Source: Hydrogenovibrio kuenenii DSM 12350 (lineage in GTDB: Bacteria > Pseudomonadota > Gammaproteobacteria > Thiomicrospirales > Thiomicrospiraceae). From it: a stretch of DNA of 64,000 nucleotides. The notes under the pieces are model-generated. The model was not told the origin of the DNA. It was given only the letters and a program-made list of their open reading frames with translations, and did no database searches. The DNA is taken from assembly GCF_000526715.1 (NCBI RefSeq), contig NZ_JAGP01000001.1:2385026-2449025 (forward strand). The letters run 5' to 3'. The translations under genes were made by a program, and so were the position numbers. Below are positions 1 through 7,868 of this stretch, in pieces. Numbering within the stretch: position 1 is the stretch's first letter; each line of letters starts with the position of its first letter.

Positions 1-1
1 A

Positions 2-1213
2 CAATTCCGTATTCGCTACTACGATACTGGCATGCCAAAATCTTTTGAATCAGATGTCGTTCTTACCGCTCCAGATTTGAAAAAACCGATTGTCAAAACA
101 ATCAAAGTAAACCATCCATTACTTTATAAAAACTATGCTGTTTACCAATCTTCTTTTGGTGATGGCGGTACCAAATTAAATTTAGAAATTCATCCACTAT
201 TATCGCCTTATCCAAATGCGTTAAAAATCAATACTGCCGTCAAGCAAGTTGAGCCTTTAAAAACACCTGTCGGTACTTTTAAAGCAGAGTTCAACGACTT
301 TAAGATGTTTAACATTGTGCCAGCAACACCGGAAGAGAAGAAGAAAACCGGGCATAAAATGCATAACAATGGCCCAACGATTATCTTTAAAGTTCGTAAC
401 GATCAAGGGAAAGCTTGGGAGTATGTAAACTACATGCAGCCAAATCTACAGGATGGTCGTTGGTTCTTTATGAGCGGCGTTCGCACAACACCTGCTGCAC
501 CTTACCGCTACTTGTTTATTCCAGCTGATGAAAAACGTACCAAAGAACGTTTCTTTAAGTTCTTAGCACTACTGAATAATCCTGTACAAATTCATCAATA
601 TTTGAAAGATTCGATACCTCATTCGAAAAATATTGATGATAAAACCTATAACTTGCAAATGCGCTTGCTTCAACAGTTGATGGTTTTGTTCAGAGACAAG
701 GGATTCAGAGGTATTGACTTATTCGTTGAGAAAAAAGTACCTAAAGCACAGCAGAAAAAGGTTAAGGACTATTACCTAAGCCAAACCAGTTATGCTTTGC
801 AAATGCTTTATCTAGAGTTTTTACAAAAACAGTACCCTACAAAAAACTTTGATCCTAATACGCTTTCCGATTTCAACAAACAATGGTTTGAAGATACTTT
901 GAATGTTATTAACGCCTTACCTAACTACGGGCCACCAATGTATTTTGAAGTGAAATCTTTTAAACAAATCAATGCAACCGGATTACAAATCACTAAATCC
1001 CCTGGAAAAGATGTCGTTTTCTTTGGAAGCGCAATGCTTATAATCGGGGTATTCATCCTGTTCTATATTCGCCAGAAACGCGTTTGGCTGGCTTATTCTA
1101 AACAAGAAAACGCACTGACCATCGCGGGTAAAGACACTAAGGATTTACCTGAAACACAAAACGAATTTGACCAACTCGTAGAGATTGTCAAAACTAACAT
1201 GAAGGTATCATGA
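2..1213 (+). CDS. resB: Cytochrome c biogenesis protein ResB (5' end outside window)
   Basis: ResB works with CcsA in System II cytochrome c maturation, where the pair moves heme across the inner membrane and attaches it to CxxCH apocytochromes in the periplasm. The reading frame is already open at base 2, upstream of the first in-window ATG at 32, so the gene is cut by the window edge and only about 400 C-terminal residues are visible. These include a ResB-like periplasmic region and, near the C-terminus, a last transmembrane segment (about 1012-1070) followed by a basic cytoplasmic tail. The stop overlaps the ccsA start as ATGA at 1210-1213, so the two are translationally coupled. The family assignment rests on overall sequence character and on the adjacent ccsA; the N-terminal membrane segments cannot be checked here. 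Confidence 0.88.
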   Translation, partial: QFRIRYYDTGMPKSFESDVVLTAPDLKKPIVKTIKVNHPLLYKNYAVYQSSFGDGGTKLNLEIHPLLSPYPNALKINTAVKQVEPLKTPVGTFKAEFNDFKMFNIVPATPEEKKKTGHKMHNNGPTIIFKVRNDQGKAWEYVNYMQPNLQDGRWFFMSGVRTTPAAPYRYLFIPADEKRTKERFFKFLALLNNPVQIHQYLKDSIPHSKNIDDKTYNLQMRLLQQLMVLFRDKGFRGIDLFVEKKVPKAQQKKVKDYYLSQTSYALQMLYLEFLQKQYPTKNFDPNTLSDFNKQWFEDTLNVINALPNYGPPMYFEVKSFKQINATGLQITKSPGKDVVFFGSAMLIIGVFILFYIRQKRVWLAYSKQENALTIAGKDTKDLPETQNEFDQLVEIVKTNMKVS

Positions 1214-2388
1214 TTATGAACACTCTCAATTCGACAATGGAAAGTCCTGTTCCAAAAAGTCATCTTGTGAAAGACGCTATTTGGGCGACATTAGTTGCTA
1301 TTGGTAGCTTTTTAGCCTGGCAAGAATTTAATGCGTTAATGGGAATTTATGAAGACGGTATTCTAATCGGTGTAACAGTCGGTTTAATCATGCTAGGGCG
1401 CTTTTGGCCAAGCATTAAAACACTGTCTTTCTTTATTACTGCCCTAACTCTTTTGGCCCTGTGGTCCTATAGTCTCCACAATAACCAAATCAGCGCGAAT
1501 GAACATGCATTCTTTTTACGCTTTTTGGTTTCAAGCCAATCGGCATTTATGTGGATGAGCGCTTTGTATGTAATGGCGACCGTTACTTACTTCGGCGCGC
1601 TTTGGGCTAAATCAGAGTTTACTGGTAAAGTAGCTTCAACCTTAGCTTGGTCTGGGATCACTTTTGGTTTGGTTGGTATGTTAGTTCGTTGGCGCGAATC
1701 TTACCTAATCAACCCTGATTATGGTCATATTCCAGTCAGTAGTTTGTATGAAGTGTTTATTTTATTTACTGTTATCACTACCCTGCTATACCTTTACTAC
1801 GAGCAAAAACTGAAAACCCGTGCAATGGGCGGCTTCGTTATGTTGGTTGTTAGTGCTGCAGTTGGTTTTATCCTTTGGTATACCTTTGACCGTCATGCTT
1901 ATGTGATTCAACCACTAGTACCAGCTCTAAAAAGTTATTGGATGAAAATACACGTTCCAGCTAACTTTATTGGTTATGGTAGTTTCTCTATTGCGGCAAT
2001 GGTTGGCTTGTCATATATCTTGACTGACAGAGCCAAAGAAAAGAATCCAAACAGCGAATTCGTTGCCAGAATGCCAAGTTTAGAAAAAATGGATGACTTG
2101 ATGTATAAAGCCATTTCTCTTGGATTTGGTTTCTTTACTATTGCGACTATTCTTGGCGCTCTCTGGGCTGCAGAAGCTTGGGGTGGTTATTGGTCTTGGG
2201 ATCCAAAAGAAACTTGGGCATTAATTGTTTGGCTAAACTATGCGGCTTGGTTACATATGCGTATGTCTAAAGGTTTGCGTGGTCGTCCAATGGCTTATTG
2301 GGCATTAATTGGCCTATTGGTTACAACTTTTGCTTTCCTTGGTGTGAATATGTTCCTATCAGGATTACATTCATACGGTGAGCTTTAA
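1210..2388 (+). CDS. ccsA: Cytochrome c biogenesis protein CcsA (ResC; CcsB in some schemes), heme-handling WWD protein
   Basis: This is the second System II component, a polytopic inner-membrane protein that presents heme for attachment to apocytochromes on the periplasmic side. It is 392 residues and strongly hydrophobic. The tryptophan-rich WWD signature WGGYWSWDPKETW lies at about residues 323-335, followed by conserved histidine-containing membrane segments near the C-terminus. The start at 1210 overlaps the resB stop (ATGA); a second ATG at 1216 is equally possible, with GAAGG at 1201-1205 as the ribosome site. dsbA follows at once, so resB-ccsA-dsbA probably form one envelope thiol/heme maturation operon. 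Naming varies between schemes, because the WWD protein is CcsA in beta- and gammaproteobacteria but CcsB in TIGRFAM usage. Confidence 0.93.
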   Translation: MIMNTLNSTMESPVPKSHLVKDAIWATLVAIGSFLAWQEFNALMGIYEDGILIGVTVGLIMLGRFWPSIKTLSFFITALTLLALWSYSLHNNQISANEHAFFLRFLVSSQSAFMWMSALYVMATVTYFGALWAKSEFTGKVASTLAWSGITFGLVGMLVRWRESYLINPDYGHIPVSSLYEVFILFTVITTLLYLYYEQKLKTRAMGGFVMLVVSAAVGFILWYTFDRHAYVIQPLVPALKSYWMKIHVPANFIGYGSFSIAAMVGLSYILTDRAKEKNPNSEFVARMPSLEKMDDLMYKAISLGFGFFTIATILGALWAAEAWGGYWSWDPKETWALIVWLNYAAWLHMRMSKGLRGRPMAYWALIGLLVTTFAFLGVNMFLSGLHSYGEL

Positions 2389-2410
2389 TCCAATCATCGA
2401 AAAACAGACT

Positions 2411-3040
2411 ATGCTAAGAAGATATTTTTTAACAACTGTTTTGGGTCTTTCAGCACTGGGATTAAGCTCCCAGGCTTTAAGTGCCCAGCAATCGAAATTT
2501 TTGGAAGGCATTAACTACCAAAAACTAGAGAAACCCGTTTCAATAGAACCTTATAAGAAAAAAGTCGTAGAAGTATTTTTTTACGGCTGCCCTCATTGTT
2601 ATCATTTGGAATCCAGTCTTAACCAGTGGCTTAAAAACAAACCAAAAGACATCGATTTTGAACGTATGCCTGCAGTTTTAGATAATCCAAATTGGGTTTT
2701 TATGGCACGTGTTTTTTATACCGCTAAAGCACTTGGCATTTTAGACAAATTCCATGAAACTTACTTTAATGCGATTCAACGTGATGGAAAACGTATTTTT
2801 GACATTGATACGCTAGCAAACTATTGTGAGCAATTCGGTATCAAACATAAAGATTATGTACAAATGTTCAAAAGCTTCCAAGTGAGTCAAATGGTTCAAA
2901 AAGCTAAAATCTTAACCAAAGAATATGGCGTAGATGGTGTACCTGCTGTTATCGTTAATGGTCGTTACCGTACTGATGTACCTATGGCAGAAGGTAAACC
3001 TCAACTTTGGCACTTGGTTAACGAACTCGTTAATAAATAA
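2411..3040 (+). CDS. dsbA: Thiol:disulfide interchange protein DsbA
   Basis: This is a periplasmic oxidase that introduces disulfide bonds. From the ATG at 2411 the protein is 209 residues with a good Sec signal peptide ending near residue 25 (LSSQALSA then QQ). The redox motif CPHC is at residues 60-63 and is preceded by VFFYG. The cis-proline loop GVPAVIVNG is present near the C-terminus. The frame is open further upstream to a GTG at 2378 inside the end of ccsA, but that start would put a hydrophilic leader before the signal peptide, so 2411 is preferred. It is followed by a strong hairpin terminator at 3067-3088, which closes the resB-ccsA-dsbA unit. Confidence 0.92.
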   Translation: MLRRYFLTTVLGLSALGLSSQALSAQQSKFLEGINYQKLEKPVSIEPYKKKVVEVFFYGCPHCYHLESSLNQWLKNKPKDIDFERMPAVLDNPNWVFMARVFYTAKALGILDKFHETYFNAIQRDGKRIFDIDTLANYCEQFGIKHKDYVQMFKSFQVSQMVQKAKILTKEYGVDGVPAVIVNGRYRTDVPMAEGKPQLWHLVNELVNK

Positions 3041-3066
3041 TCACATCACTATTACATTTCTAATGA

Positions 3067-3088
3067 CGGCGCTATTGCGCCGTTTTTT
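3067..3088 (+). terminator. Rho-independent terminator after dsbA
   Basis: CGGCGC and GCGCCG form a perfect 6-bp GC-rich stem around a TATT loop, followed directly by six T. It lies 27 bases after the dsbA stop and ends the resB-ccsA-dsbA transcript. Confidence 0.9.
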
Positions 3089-3126
3089 ATCGCCTTTTAA
3101 ATCCGATGGTTTATAATCAAATCAAT

Positions 3127-3145
3127 AAAATCTGCCAGGCTGGGT
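3127..3145 (+). repeat. Dispersed 20-bp motif, copy 1 (intergenic)
   Basis: AAAATCTGCCAGGCTGGGT matches the window consensus AAAATCTGCCAGGCTGGGGT except for a missing G in the G-run. It lies between the dsbA terminator and the next gene. Confidence 0.85.
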
Positions 3146-3180
3146 AGATCAAGCATAACTGAGGATTAAAGGGACTCATA

Positions 3181-4824
3181 ATGAAAGCATCACAACTCTT
3201 TGTTCAATGTCTGGAAAATGAAGGCGTCGAATATATTTTCGGTATCCCAGGCGAAGAAAACATGGATGTTATGGATGCTTTGGTCGATTCCAAAATCCAA
3301 TTTATTACCTGTCGTCATGAACAAGGTGCTGCCTTTATGGCAGATGTCTATGGTCGGTTAACGGGTAAAGCCGGTGTTTGCCTTTCTACTCTTGGACCTG
3401 GCGCAACCAACCTTGTTACCGGGGTTGCAGATGCTAATATGGATAATTCTCCTGTCGTTGCTATTGCAGGCCAAGCTGCCACCACCCGCATGCATAAGGA
3501 ATCACATCAAGTATTAGATTTGGTCAGTATGTTTAGACCTATTTCCAAATATGCTATTCAGATTTTAGAACCTGAAACGATTCCAGAGGTTATGCGTAAA
3601 GCATTCAAATTAGCGCAGGCAGAAAAACCTGGCGCGTCTTTTATTGATTTTCCAGAAAATATCAGTGAAATGGAAATTGTTGAATCACCTCTTCCAGTTA
3701 TCAACTCCAAATTAACTTTGGCAGACTCACAACTGATTTTGGATGCTGCTGAAATTATTAAACAAGCAAAAAAACCTTTAATTTTGGTTGGTAACGGCGC
3801 AGTCAGAGCCAAAGCTTCAGGAAGCTTATTCGCATTTTCTAATCACTACAATATTCCGGTTATCAACACTTTTATGGCAAAAGGCGTCGTGCCTCACTAT
3901 AAAAACCCACTATCAATGGGAACTGCAGGTTTACAAAAAGGTGACTACAACAATGGCGGTTTTGCCGAAGCGGATTTAGTGATTTGTATCGGTTTTGATA
4001 TGGTTGAGTATCATCCTCATTTATGGAATCCGAACCGAGAGCACAAAATTATTCATATTGATACTAAAGCTGCAGAAGTTGATTACAGCTATATTCCACA
4101 TGTCGAACTCATCGGTAATATCGGTTTTAATTTAGACGCTTTAAAACAGGCATTACCGGAAAAACCTAAGACATCTATTCAATTTCCACTAAGACAATCT
4201 CTATTTGATGAAATGGAGCGTGTTTCACAGAGCCAAGATTGGCCAATGAAGCCACAAAAAATAATTTGGGATCTCAGAACTGCAATGAAGAAGAAAGACA
4301 TTGCTATCAGTGATGTAGGCGCTCATAAGATGTGGATGGCACGCATGTTCCGCTGCGAATTACCAAATACCTGTATTATTTCCAACGGATTTGCCAGTAT
4401 GGGTATCGCTGTACCTGGTGCAGTAGGTGCCAAGCTTGCATTTCCAGACAGAGCTATCGTTGCAGTAACTGGTGATGCCGGCTTTATGATGAACTCTCAA
4501 GAAATTGAAACTGCTCTACGCTGCGAAACACCTTTTGTTATTTTAATTTGGAATGACAACCAATACGGTTTAATTAATTGGAAGCAAAAACGTCGATACG
4601 GCCGCCCTGCTTACATAGACTTTAAAAACCCAGACTTTGTTAAGTATGCTGAATCTTTTGGTGCTACAGGCATCAGAATTAACGCAGCAGATGAATTATT
4701 ACCTGCTTTAAAAACAGCATTAACAGCTAATACGGTTACTGTTATAGATTGCCCGGTTGATTATTCAGAAAACGATCGTTTAACGGAACTCTTGGGTAGT
4801 GTAATATCTGAAATAGAGAATTAA
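3181..4824 (+). CDS. Thiamine-diphosphate enzyme, acetolactate synthase-like catalytic subunit
   Basis: This is a 547-residue member of the ThDP-dependent decarboxylase/acetolactate synthase family; AlsS-type enzymes condense two pyruvates to 2-acetolactate. The N-terminal ThDP domain carries FGIPGEEN and the conserved catalytic glutamate in CRHEQGAAFMA (about residue 50), then LSTLGPGATN. The C-terminal domain has the ThDP/Mg motif starting GDAGFMMN and running to NDNQYG. There is no adjacent ilvN-type regulatory subunit, which favours a stand-alone catabolic enzyme of AlsS type over biosynthetic IlvB. Ribosome site GAGG/AAAGGG lies upstream of the ATG at 3181. Related enzymes (glyoxylate carboligase, sulfoacetaldehyde acetyltransferase, benzoylformate decarboxylase) share this fold, so the substrate is not certain. 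Confidence 0.8.
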   Translation: MKASQLFVQCLENEGVEYIFGIPGEENMDVMDALVDSKIQFITCRHEQGAAFMADVYGRLTGKAGVCLSTLGPGATNLVTGVADANMDNSPVVAIAGQAATTRMHKESHQVLDLVSMFRPISKYAIQILEPETIPEVMRKAFKLAQAEKPGASFIDFPENISEMEIVESPLPVINSKLTLADSQLILDAAEIIKQAKKPLILVGNGAVRAKASGSLFAFSNHYNIPVINTFMAKGVVPHYKNPLSMGTAGLQKGDYNNGGFAEADLVICIGFDMVEYHPHLWNPNREHKIIHIDTKAAEVDYSYIPHVELIGNIGFNLDALKQALPEKPKTSIQFPLRQSLFDEMERVSQSQDWPMKPQKIIWDLRTAMKKKDIAISDVGAHKMWMARMFRCELPNTCIISNGFASMGIAVPGAVGAKLAFPDRAIVAVTGDAGFMMNSQEIETALRCETPFVILIWNDNQYGLINWKQKRRYGRPAYIDFKNPDFVKYAESFGATGIRINAADELLPALKTALTANTVTVIDCPVDYSENDRLTELLGSVISEIEN

Positions 4825-4841
4825 TAAATAAGGGTATTTTT

Positions 4842-5186
4842 ATGATCTATGTAAAAAGGAATGAATCCAATCAAATTATTGATATTTGTTTTGATGAAAA
4901 AGAAAATTACGAAAAATCCTCTATTTTTAATGAAGAAATAAAAACATTTATTCAAAATTCCAATAATCAAAACCAAGTTAAAGAGATCATGACAAACTTG
5001 GATCTTGATATGGTCAGAATTACGGAAGATGTAATTGAAATTTTAATAAAAAAAGAAATTTTACTCTTCACTGACTTCCCTGAAGCTGTTCAAAGCAAAC
5101 TTCTCTTTAAACGTTTCTTAAGACAAGCATTAAGTAAAAATGGTGTAAATCTGACAGAAGATGGTGAATCAATTCAGTTTAATTAA
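4842..5186 (+). CDS. Small conserved protein, tryptophan-synthase-beta-like family of unknown function
   Basis: A 114-residue acidic protein starting 17 bases after the preceding gene. The pattern DLDMVRITEDVIEILIKKEILLFTD-PEAVQSKLL resembles a short gammaproteobacterial family often labelled tryptophan synthase subunit beta-like; that label is historical and the protein has no catalytic domain of TrpB. It looks helical, with no signal peptide or membrane segment. The last four bases overlap the end of the convergent nitroreductase gene. No function is proposed. Confidence 0.75.
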   Translation: MIYVKRNESNQIIDICFDEKENYEKSSIFNEEIKTFIQNSNNQNQVKEIMTNLDLDMVRITEDVIEILIKKEILLFTDFPEAVQSKLLFKRFLRQALSKNGVNLTEDGESIQFN

Positions 5187-5749
5187 TCAAAATGCTTTAT
5201 AACTTCTGATACTTCTTTACGTTGTGTTGTCCCTACAGCATGAGGATACCCAATATAAAGTGCCGCAATTAACTCATGTTTATTAGAGTCTAAAGACAAA
5301 ATATCAAACGTTCTGCTATCTTTTAAAATAGGCCCAGAACTCCATTGAACACCTACCCCCTTCTCCCAAGCAGCAAGTTGAAAATTCTGAATTGCACAAC
5401 TACAGGCAGCATAATCTTCTTTGCTTGTAATCGAATCTTCATCTAAATTTTGTACGACAAAAACAATTTGTGGGATTGAACAAAACTTATCCAATGATTT
5501 ATCAAAGGCTTTCTTATATCCTTCTGAATCCTCAACCTGATACTTAAGTGCCCTATTCTCAGCGTAAATTTTAGCTATATTTTCCTGAGTATTATTACCA
5601 ATAATTAAAAATTGCCAAGGCTCAGTCAACTTATGATTTGGCGCATAAATAGCTGCTTCAATAAAAGATTGGATTAAATCCAATGAAACTTCTTTTTCTA
5701 TAAATTGGTAAATAGTACGACGGTTTTTTATTAACTCAGTTAAAGACAT
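5183..5749 (-). CDS. Nitroreductase family protein
   Basis: A 188-residue FMN-dependent nitroreductase-fold protein, predicted to reduce nitro-compounds, quinones or related substrates with NAD(P)H in the cytoplasm. The N-terminal phosphate-binding region (LIKNRRTIYQF, then AAIYAPNHKLTEPWQFLII) is characteristic. It includes the asparagine/proline cluster usually seen as APS/APN-x(3)-P(W)xF. The C-terminal half keeps the GVGVQWSSGP segment. It is transcribed divergently from the OxyR-like regulator across a 313-bp AT-rich spacer, so control by that regulator is plausible. It overlaps the convergent upstream gene by four bases. Confidence 0.88.
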   Translation of the reverse strand: MSLTELIKNRRTIYQFIEKEVSLDLIQSFIEAAIYAPNHKLTEPWQFLIIGNNTQENIAKIYAENRALKYQVEDSEGYKKAFDKSLDKFCSIPQIVFVVQNLDEDSITSKEDYAACSCAIQNFQLAAWEKGVGVQWSSGPILKDSRTFDILSLDSNKHELIAALYIGYPHAVGTTQRKEVSEVIKHFD

Positions 5750-6062
5750 AGTTATTGGGCTTTTAATATTAAATTTTCACTATTATAAATCGCTTAATAA
5801 TATAATCTGATAAAAGAAAACTCATGAATAACCCTTGTAAAAGGTGTTATAAATTGTGAATAACTTTTGGATACTTTTAATAACCAAAAACTATCCACAA
5901 ACTAATCACATTAACTAAAGCAGTTTTATCTAAAGTTAAACAACGATTATTCACAAATCAACTCTTTGAAAATAAAGATCTTTATAGAGTTATTCACTGA
6001 AAACTAGCTCACTAATAATAAAGAAAAGAATAAAAAAAGAATATATATATATTTAATTTAAT
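5750..6062. promoter_or_regulatory. AT-rich divergent spacer with clustered DnaA-box-like 9-mers
   Basis: This spacer separates the nitroreductase and oxyR-like genes. It holds TTATTCACA on the plus strand at 5947-5955 and on the minus strand at 5855-5863. One-mismatch relatives are CTATCCACA at 5891-5899, TTATTCACT at 5990-5998 and a minus-strand TTATTCATG at 5823-5831. The 3' third (about 6002-6062) is almost pure A/T and ends in an alternating AT tract. The arrangement resembles DnaA boxes next to an unwinding element. It must also contain both divergent promoters and any OxyR site. An origin function is only an inference. Confidence 0.5.
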
Positions 6063-6977
6063 ATGACATTAACCGAACTTAAATATTGCGTTGAACTCGC
6101 AAAAACCAAACATTTTCGAAAAGCATCGGAAAATTGTTATGTCAGTCAACCTACACTTAGTGTTGCTATTAAAAAGTTAGAAGAAGAGTTAAATGTCACT
6201 CTATTCGAAAGAAGAAAAAACGATGTTATTCTCACGCCTATAGGAAAAAAAGTTATTGAGATAGCAGAAAATATTTTGAAGCAATCTCAGATGATTCAAC
6301 AAATAACAAAAGATGAGTTTTCTGAAGTTACAGAAGTAAATATTGGCGCAATTTATACAATAGGCCCCTATCTATTACCAAGCATGATTAAAAAGCTCAA
6401 TCAACAAGCGCCTTATATACGGCTTACTATTGAAGAAAACTATACTCATGAGCTTGCTAAAAAATTACAGTCTGGAGAATTAGATATTATTTTGATCGCA
6501 GAGCCTTTTGATGAAAAAAATATCGAGAAAATGGCTCTTTATGAAGAACCTTTTGTAGCGGCTTTGCCATCTCATCACAAAATGGTCGGTCAGAAAACAA
6601 TTGATTTAAAGTCAATTGAAGATGATGTTGTTTTTTTACTAGGTGCAGGGCATTGTTTTAGAGATCAAGTGCTAGAGGCTTACCCTAATTTGAATCATTC
6701 CGGTTATCAAAGTCATCCATTACAAAAAACATTAGAAGGTAGTTCTCTTGAAACCATTCGCTATATGGTTGCTTCTGGTGCGGGTTTGACAATATTGCCA
6801 TGTACCGCAGTTCAAGAAAATAATAATGAATTGTTAGTCTATAAACCTTTAACCATGCCTGTACCTAAAAGAAAGGTTATTATGGCTTGGCGAAAAAGTT
6901 TTCCGAGAACAAAATTATTGAAACTTTTTCAGGAACTTTTGTTATCTATTGACTTAACCTGCACAGAAAAAAATTAA
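6063..6977 (+). CDS. oxyR: LysR-family regulator, OxyR-like
   Basis: A 304-residue LysR-type regulator. Residues 1-60 form the winged-helix DNA-binding domain (FRKASENCYVSQPTLSVAIK) and residues from about 90 form the effector domain. The OxyR signature GAGHCFRDQVLEA is present with the peroxidatic cysteine at Cys198, equivalent to E. coli Cys199. The position equivalent to the resolving Cys208 is Tyr207, so the usual Cys199-Cys208 disulfide cannot form. Other cysteines in the effector half are the one in ILPCTA and one near the C-terminus. mlaA starts five bases after its stop. The call is OxyR-like rather than proven OxyR because of that missing residue. It is transcribed divergently from a nitroreductase. 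Confidence 0.8.
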   Translation: MTLTELKYCVELAKTKHFRKASENCYVSQPTLSVAIKKLEEELNVTLFERRKNDVILTPIGKKVIEIAENILKQSQMIQQITKDEFSEVTEVNIGAIYTIGPYLLPSMIKKLNQQAPYIRLTIEENYTHELAKKLQSGELDIILIAEPFDEKNIEKMALYEEPFVAALPSHHKMVGQKTIDLKSIEDDVVFLLGAGHCFRDQVLEAYPNLNHSGYQSHPLQKTLEGSSLETIRYMVASGAGLTILPCTAVQENNNELLVYKPLTMPVPKRKVIMAWRKSFPRTKLLKLFQELLLSIDLTCTEKN

Positions 6978-6982
6978 TTTTT

Positions 6983-7717
6983 ATGAAAACAGTTTTAATT
7001 GGTTTGTTTTTAACTTTTTTTTCCGTTTCTTGTTTTGCAGCTGCAGACAAAGACAGTTCGCCAATGAATGATAAGGATCCCTATGAATCCTATAACCGTT
7101 TTATGTTTAATTTTAATATGGGGTTTAATGATTCAGTCGGTGCACCAGTTGCTAATGTTTATAAAAATTATGTTCCATCACCAGCACGAAAAGGCATCAG
7201 TAATTTTTTCCAAAATTTAAAAGAACCGTTAAATATTGTTAATGCGCTTTTTCAAGCTAAGCCGAAAGAAGCTTTAACGAGCTTGATGAGATTAAGTTTG
7301 AATACAACATTAGGCTTATTCGGGTTAATTGATATAGCGACGCCTGCCAAATTAAAATATCAAAAAGAAGATTTGGGTCAAACGCTTTATAAATGGGGTG
7401 TTTGGGATAAATCTTCATTTATTATGATGCCAATTTTAGGGCCTTACACAACACGTGAGTTGGTTGGTGGATCTGTTGATTCAACTTATGATCCAACCTA
7501 CCCTTATTTGATCAAAACAGATTTATCTGGAAGAGTTGGTTTCTTTATAGGTGGAAAATTTGTTGATTACACTAAGGCAATGACTTTGATTCCTGAAATT
7601 AAAGCGCAACCAGATCCTTACATTTTTATGCGTGAATCCTATCTACAATATCGAACTAATTTGATTTACGACGGTCATCCTCCACAACCTAAATTAGATG
7701 ATTTTGATTTTAATTAG
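6983..7717 (+). CDS. mlaA: MlaA/VacJ family outer-membrane phospholipid-trafficking protein
   Basis: MlaA sits in the outer membrane and removes mislocalised phospholipids from the outer leaflet, passing them to the MlaC/MlaFEDB pathway. The 244-residue product has a hydrophobic leader with SVSC at the processing site, an unusual lipobox because the -3 residue is Ser instead of Leu/Val. The family core DPYESYNRFMFNFN is present at about residues 33-46, followed by the conserved PARKGISNFFQNLKEP and EDLGQTLYKWGV segments. No other mla genes are adjacent. It starts only five bases after the oxyR-like stop and may be cotranscribed with it. Confidence 0.92.
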   Translation: MKTVLIGLFLTFFSVSCFAAADKDSSPMNDKDPYESYNRFMFNFNMGFNDSVGAPVANVYKNYVPSPARKGISNFFQNLKEPLNIVNALFQAKPKEALTSLMRLSLNTTLGLFGLIDIATPAKLKYQKEDLGQTLYKWGVWDKSSFIMMPILGPYTTRELVGGSVDSTYDPTYPYLIKTDLSGRVGFFIGGKFVDYTKAMTLIPEIKAQPDPYIFMRESYLQYRTNLIYDGHPPQPKLDDFDFN

Positions 7718-7725
7718 CAGTTATA

Positions 7726-7745
7726 AAAATCTGCCAGGCTGGACC
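7726..7745 (+). repeat. Dispersed 20-bp motif, copy 2 (intergenic)
   Basis: AAAATCTGCCAGGCTGGACC matches the first 17 bases of the consensus exactly. It lies just after the mlaA stop. The rest of the mlaA-downstream spacer (7746-7868) shows no other recognisable element. Confidence 0.85.
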
Positions 7746-7868
7746 AATTAAAAAATCCTTATTATTAATGATGTTAATCAAGAAATTAACAATAATTTAT
7801 TGGAAGCTAAAGGGTGAGGTAATTTAAACTACTCGCACTTTATCTGATGAAAATTTAATCATTAAAAA

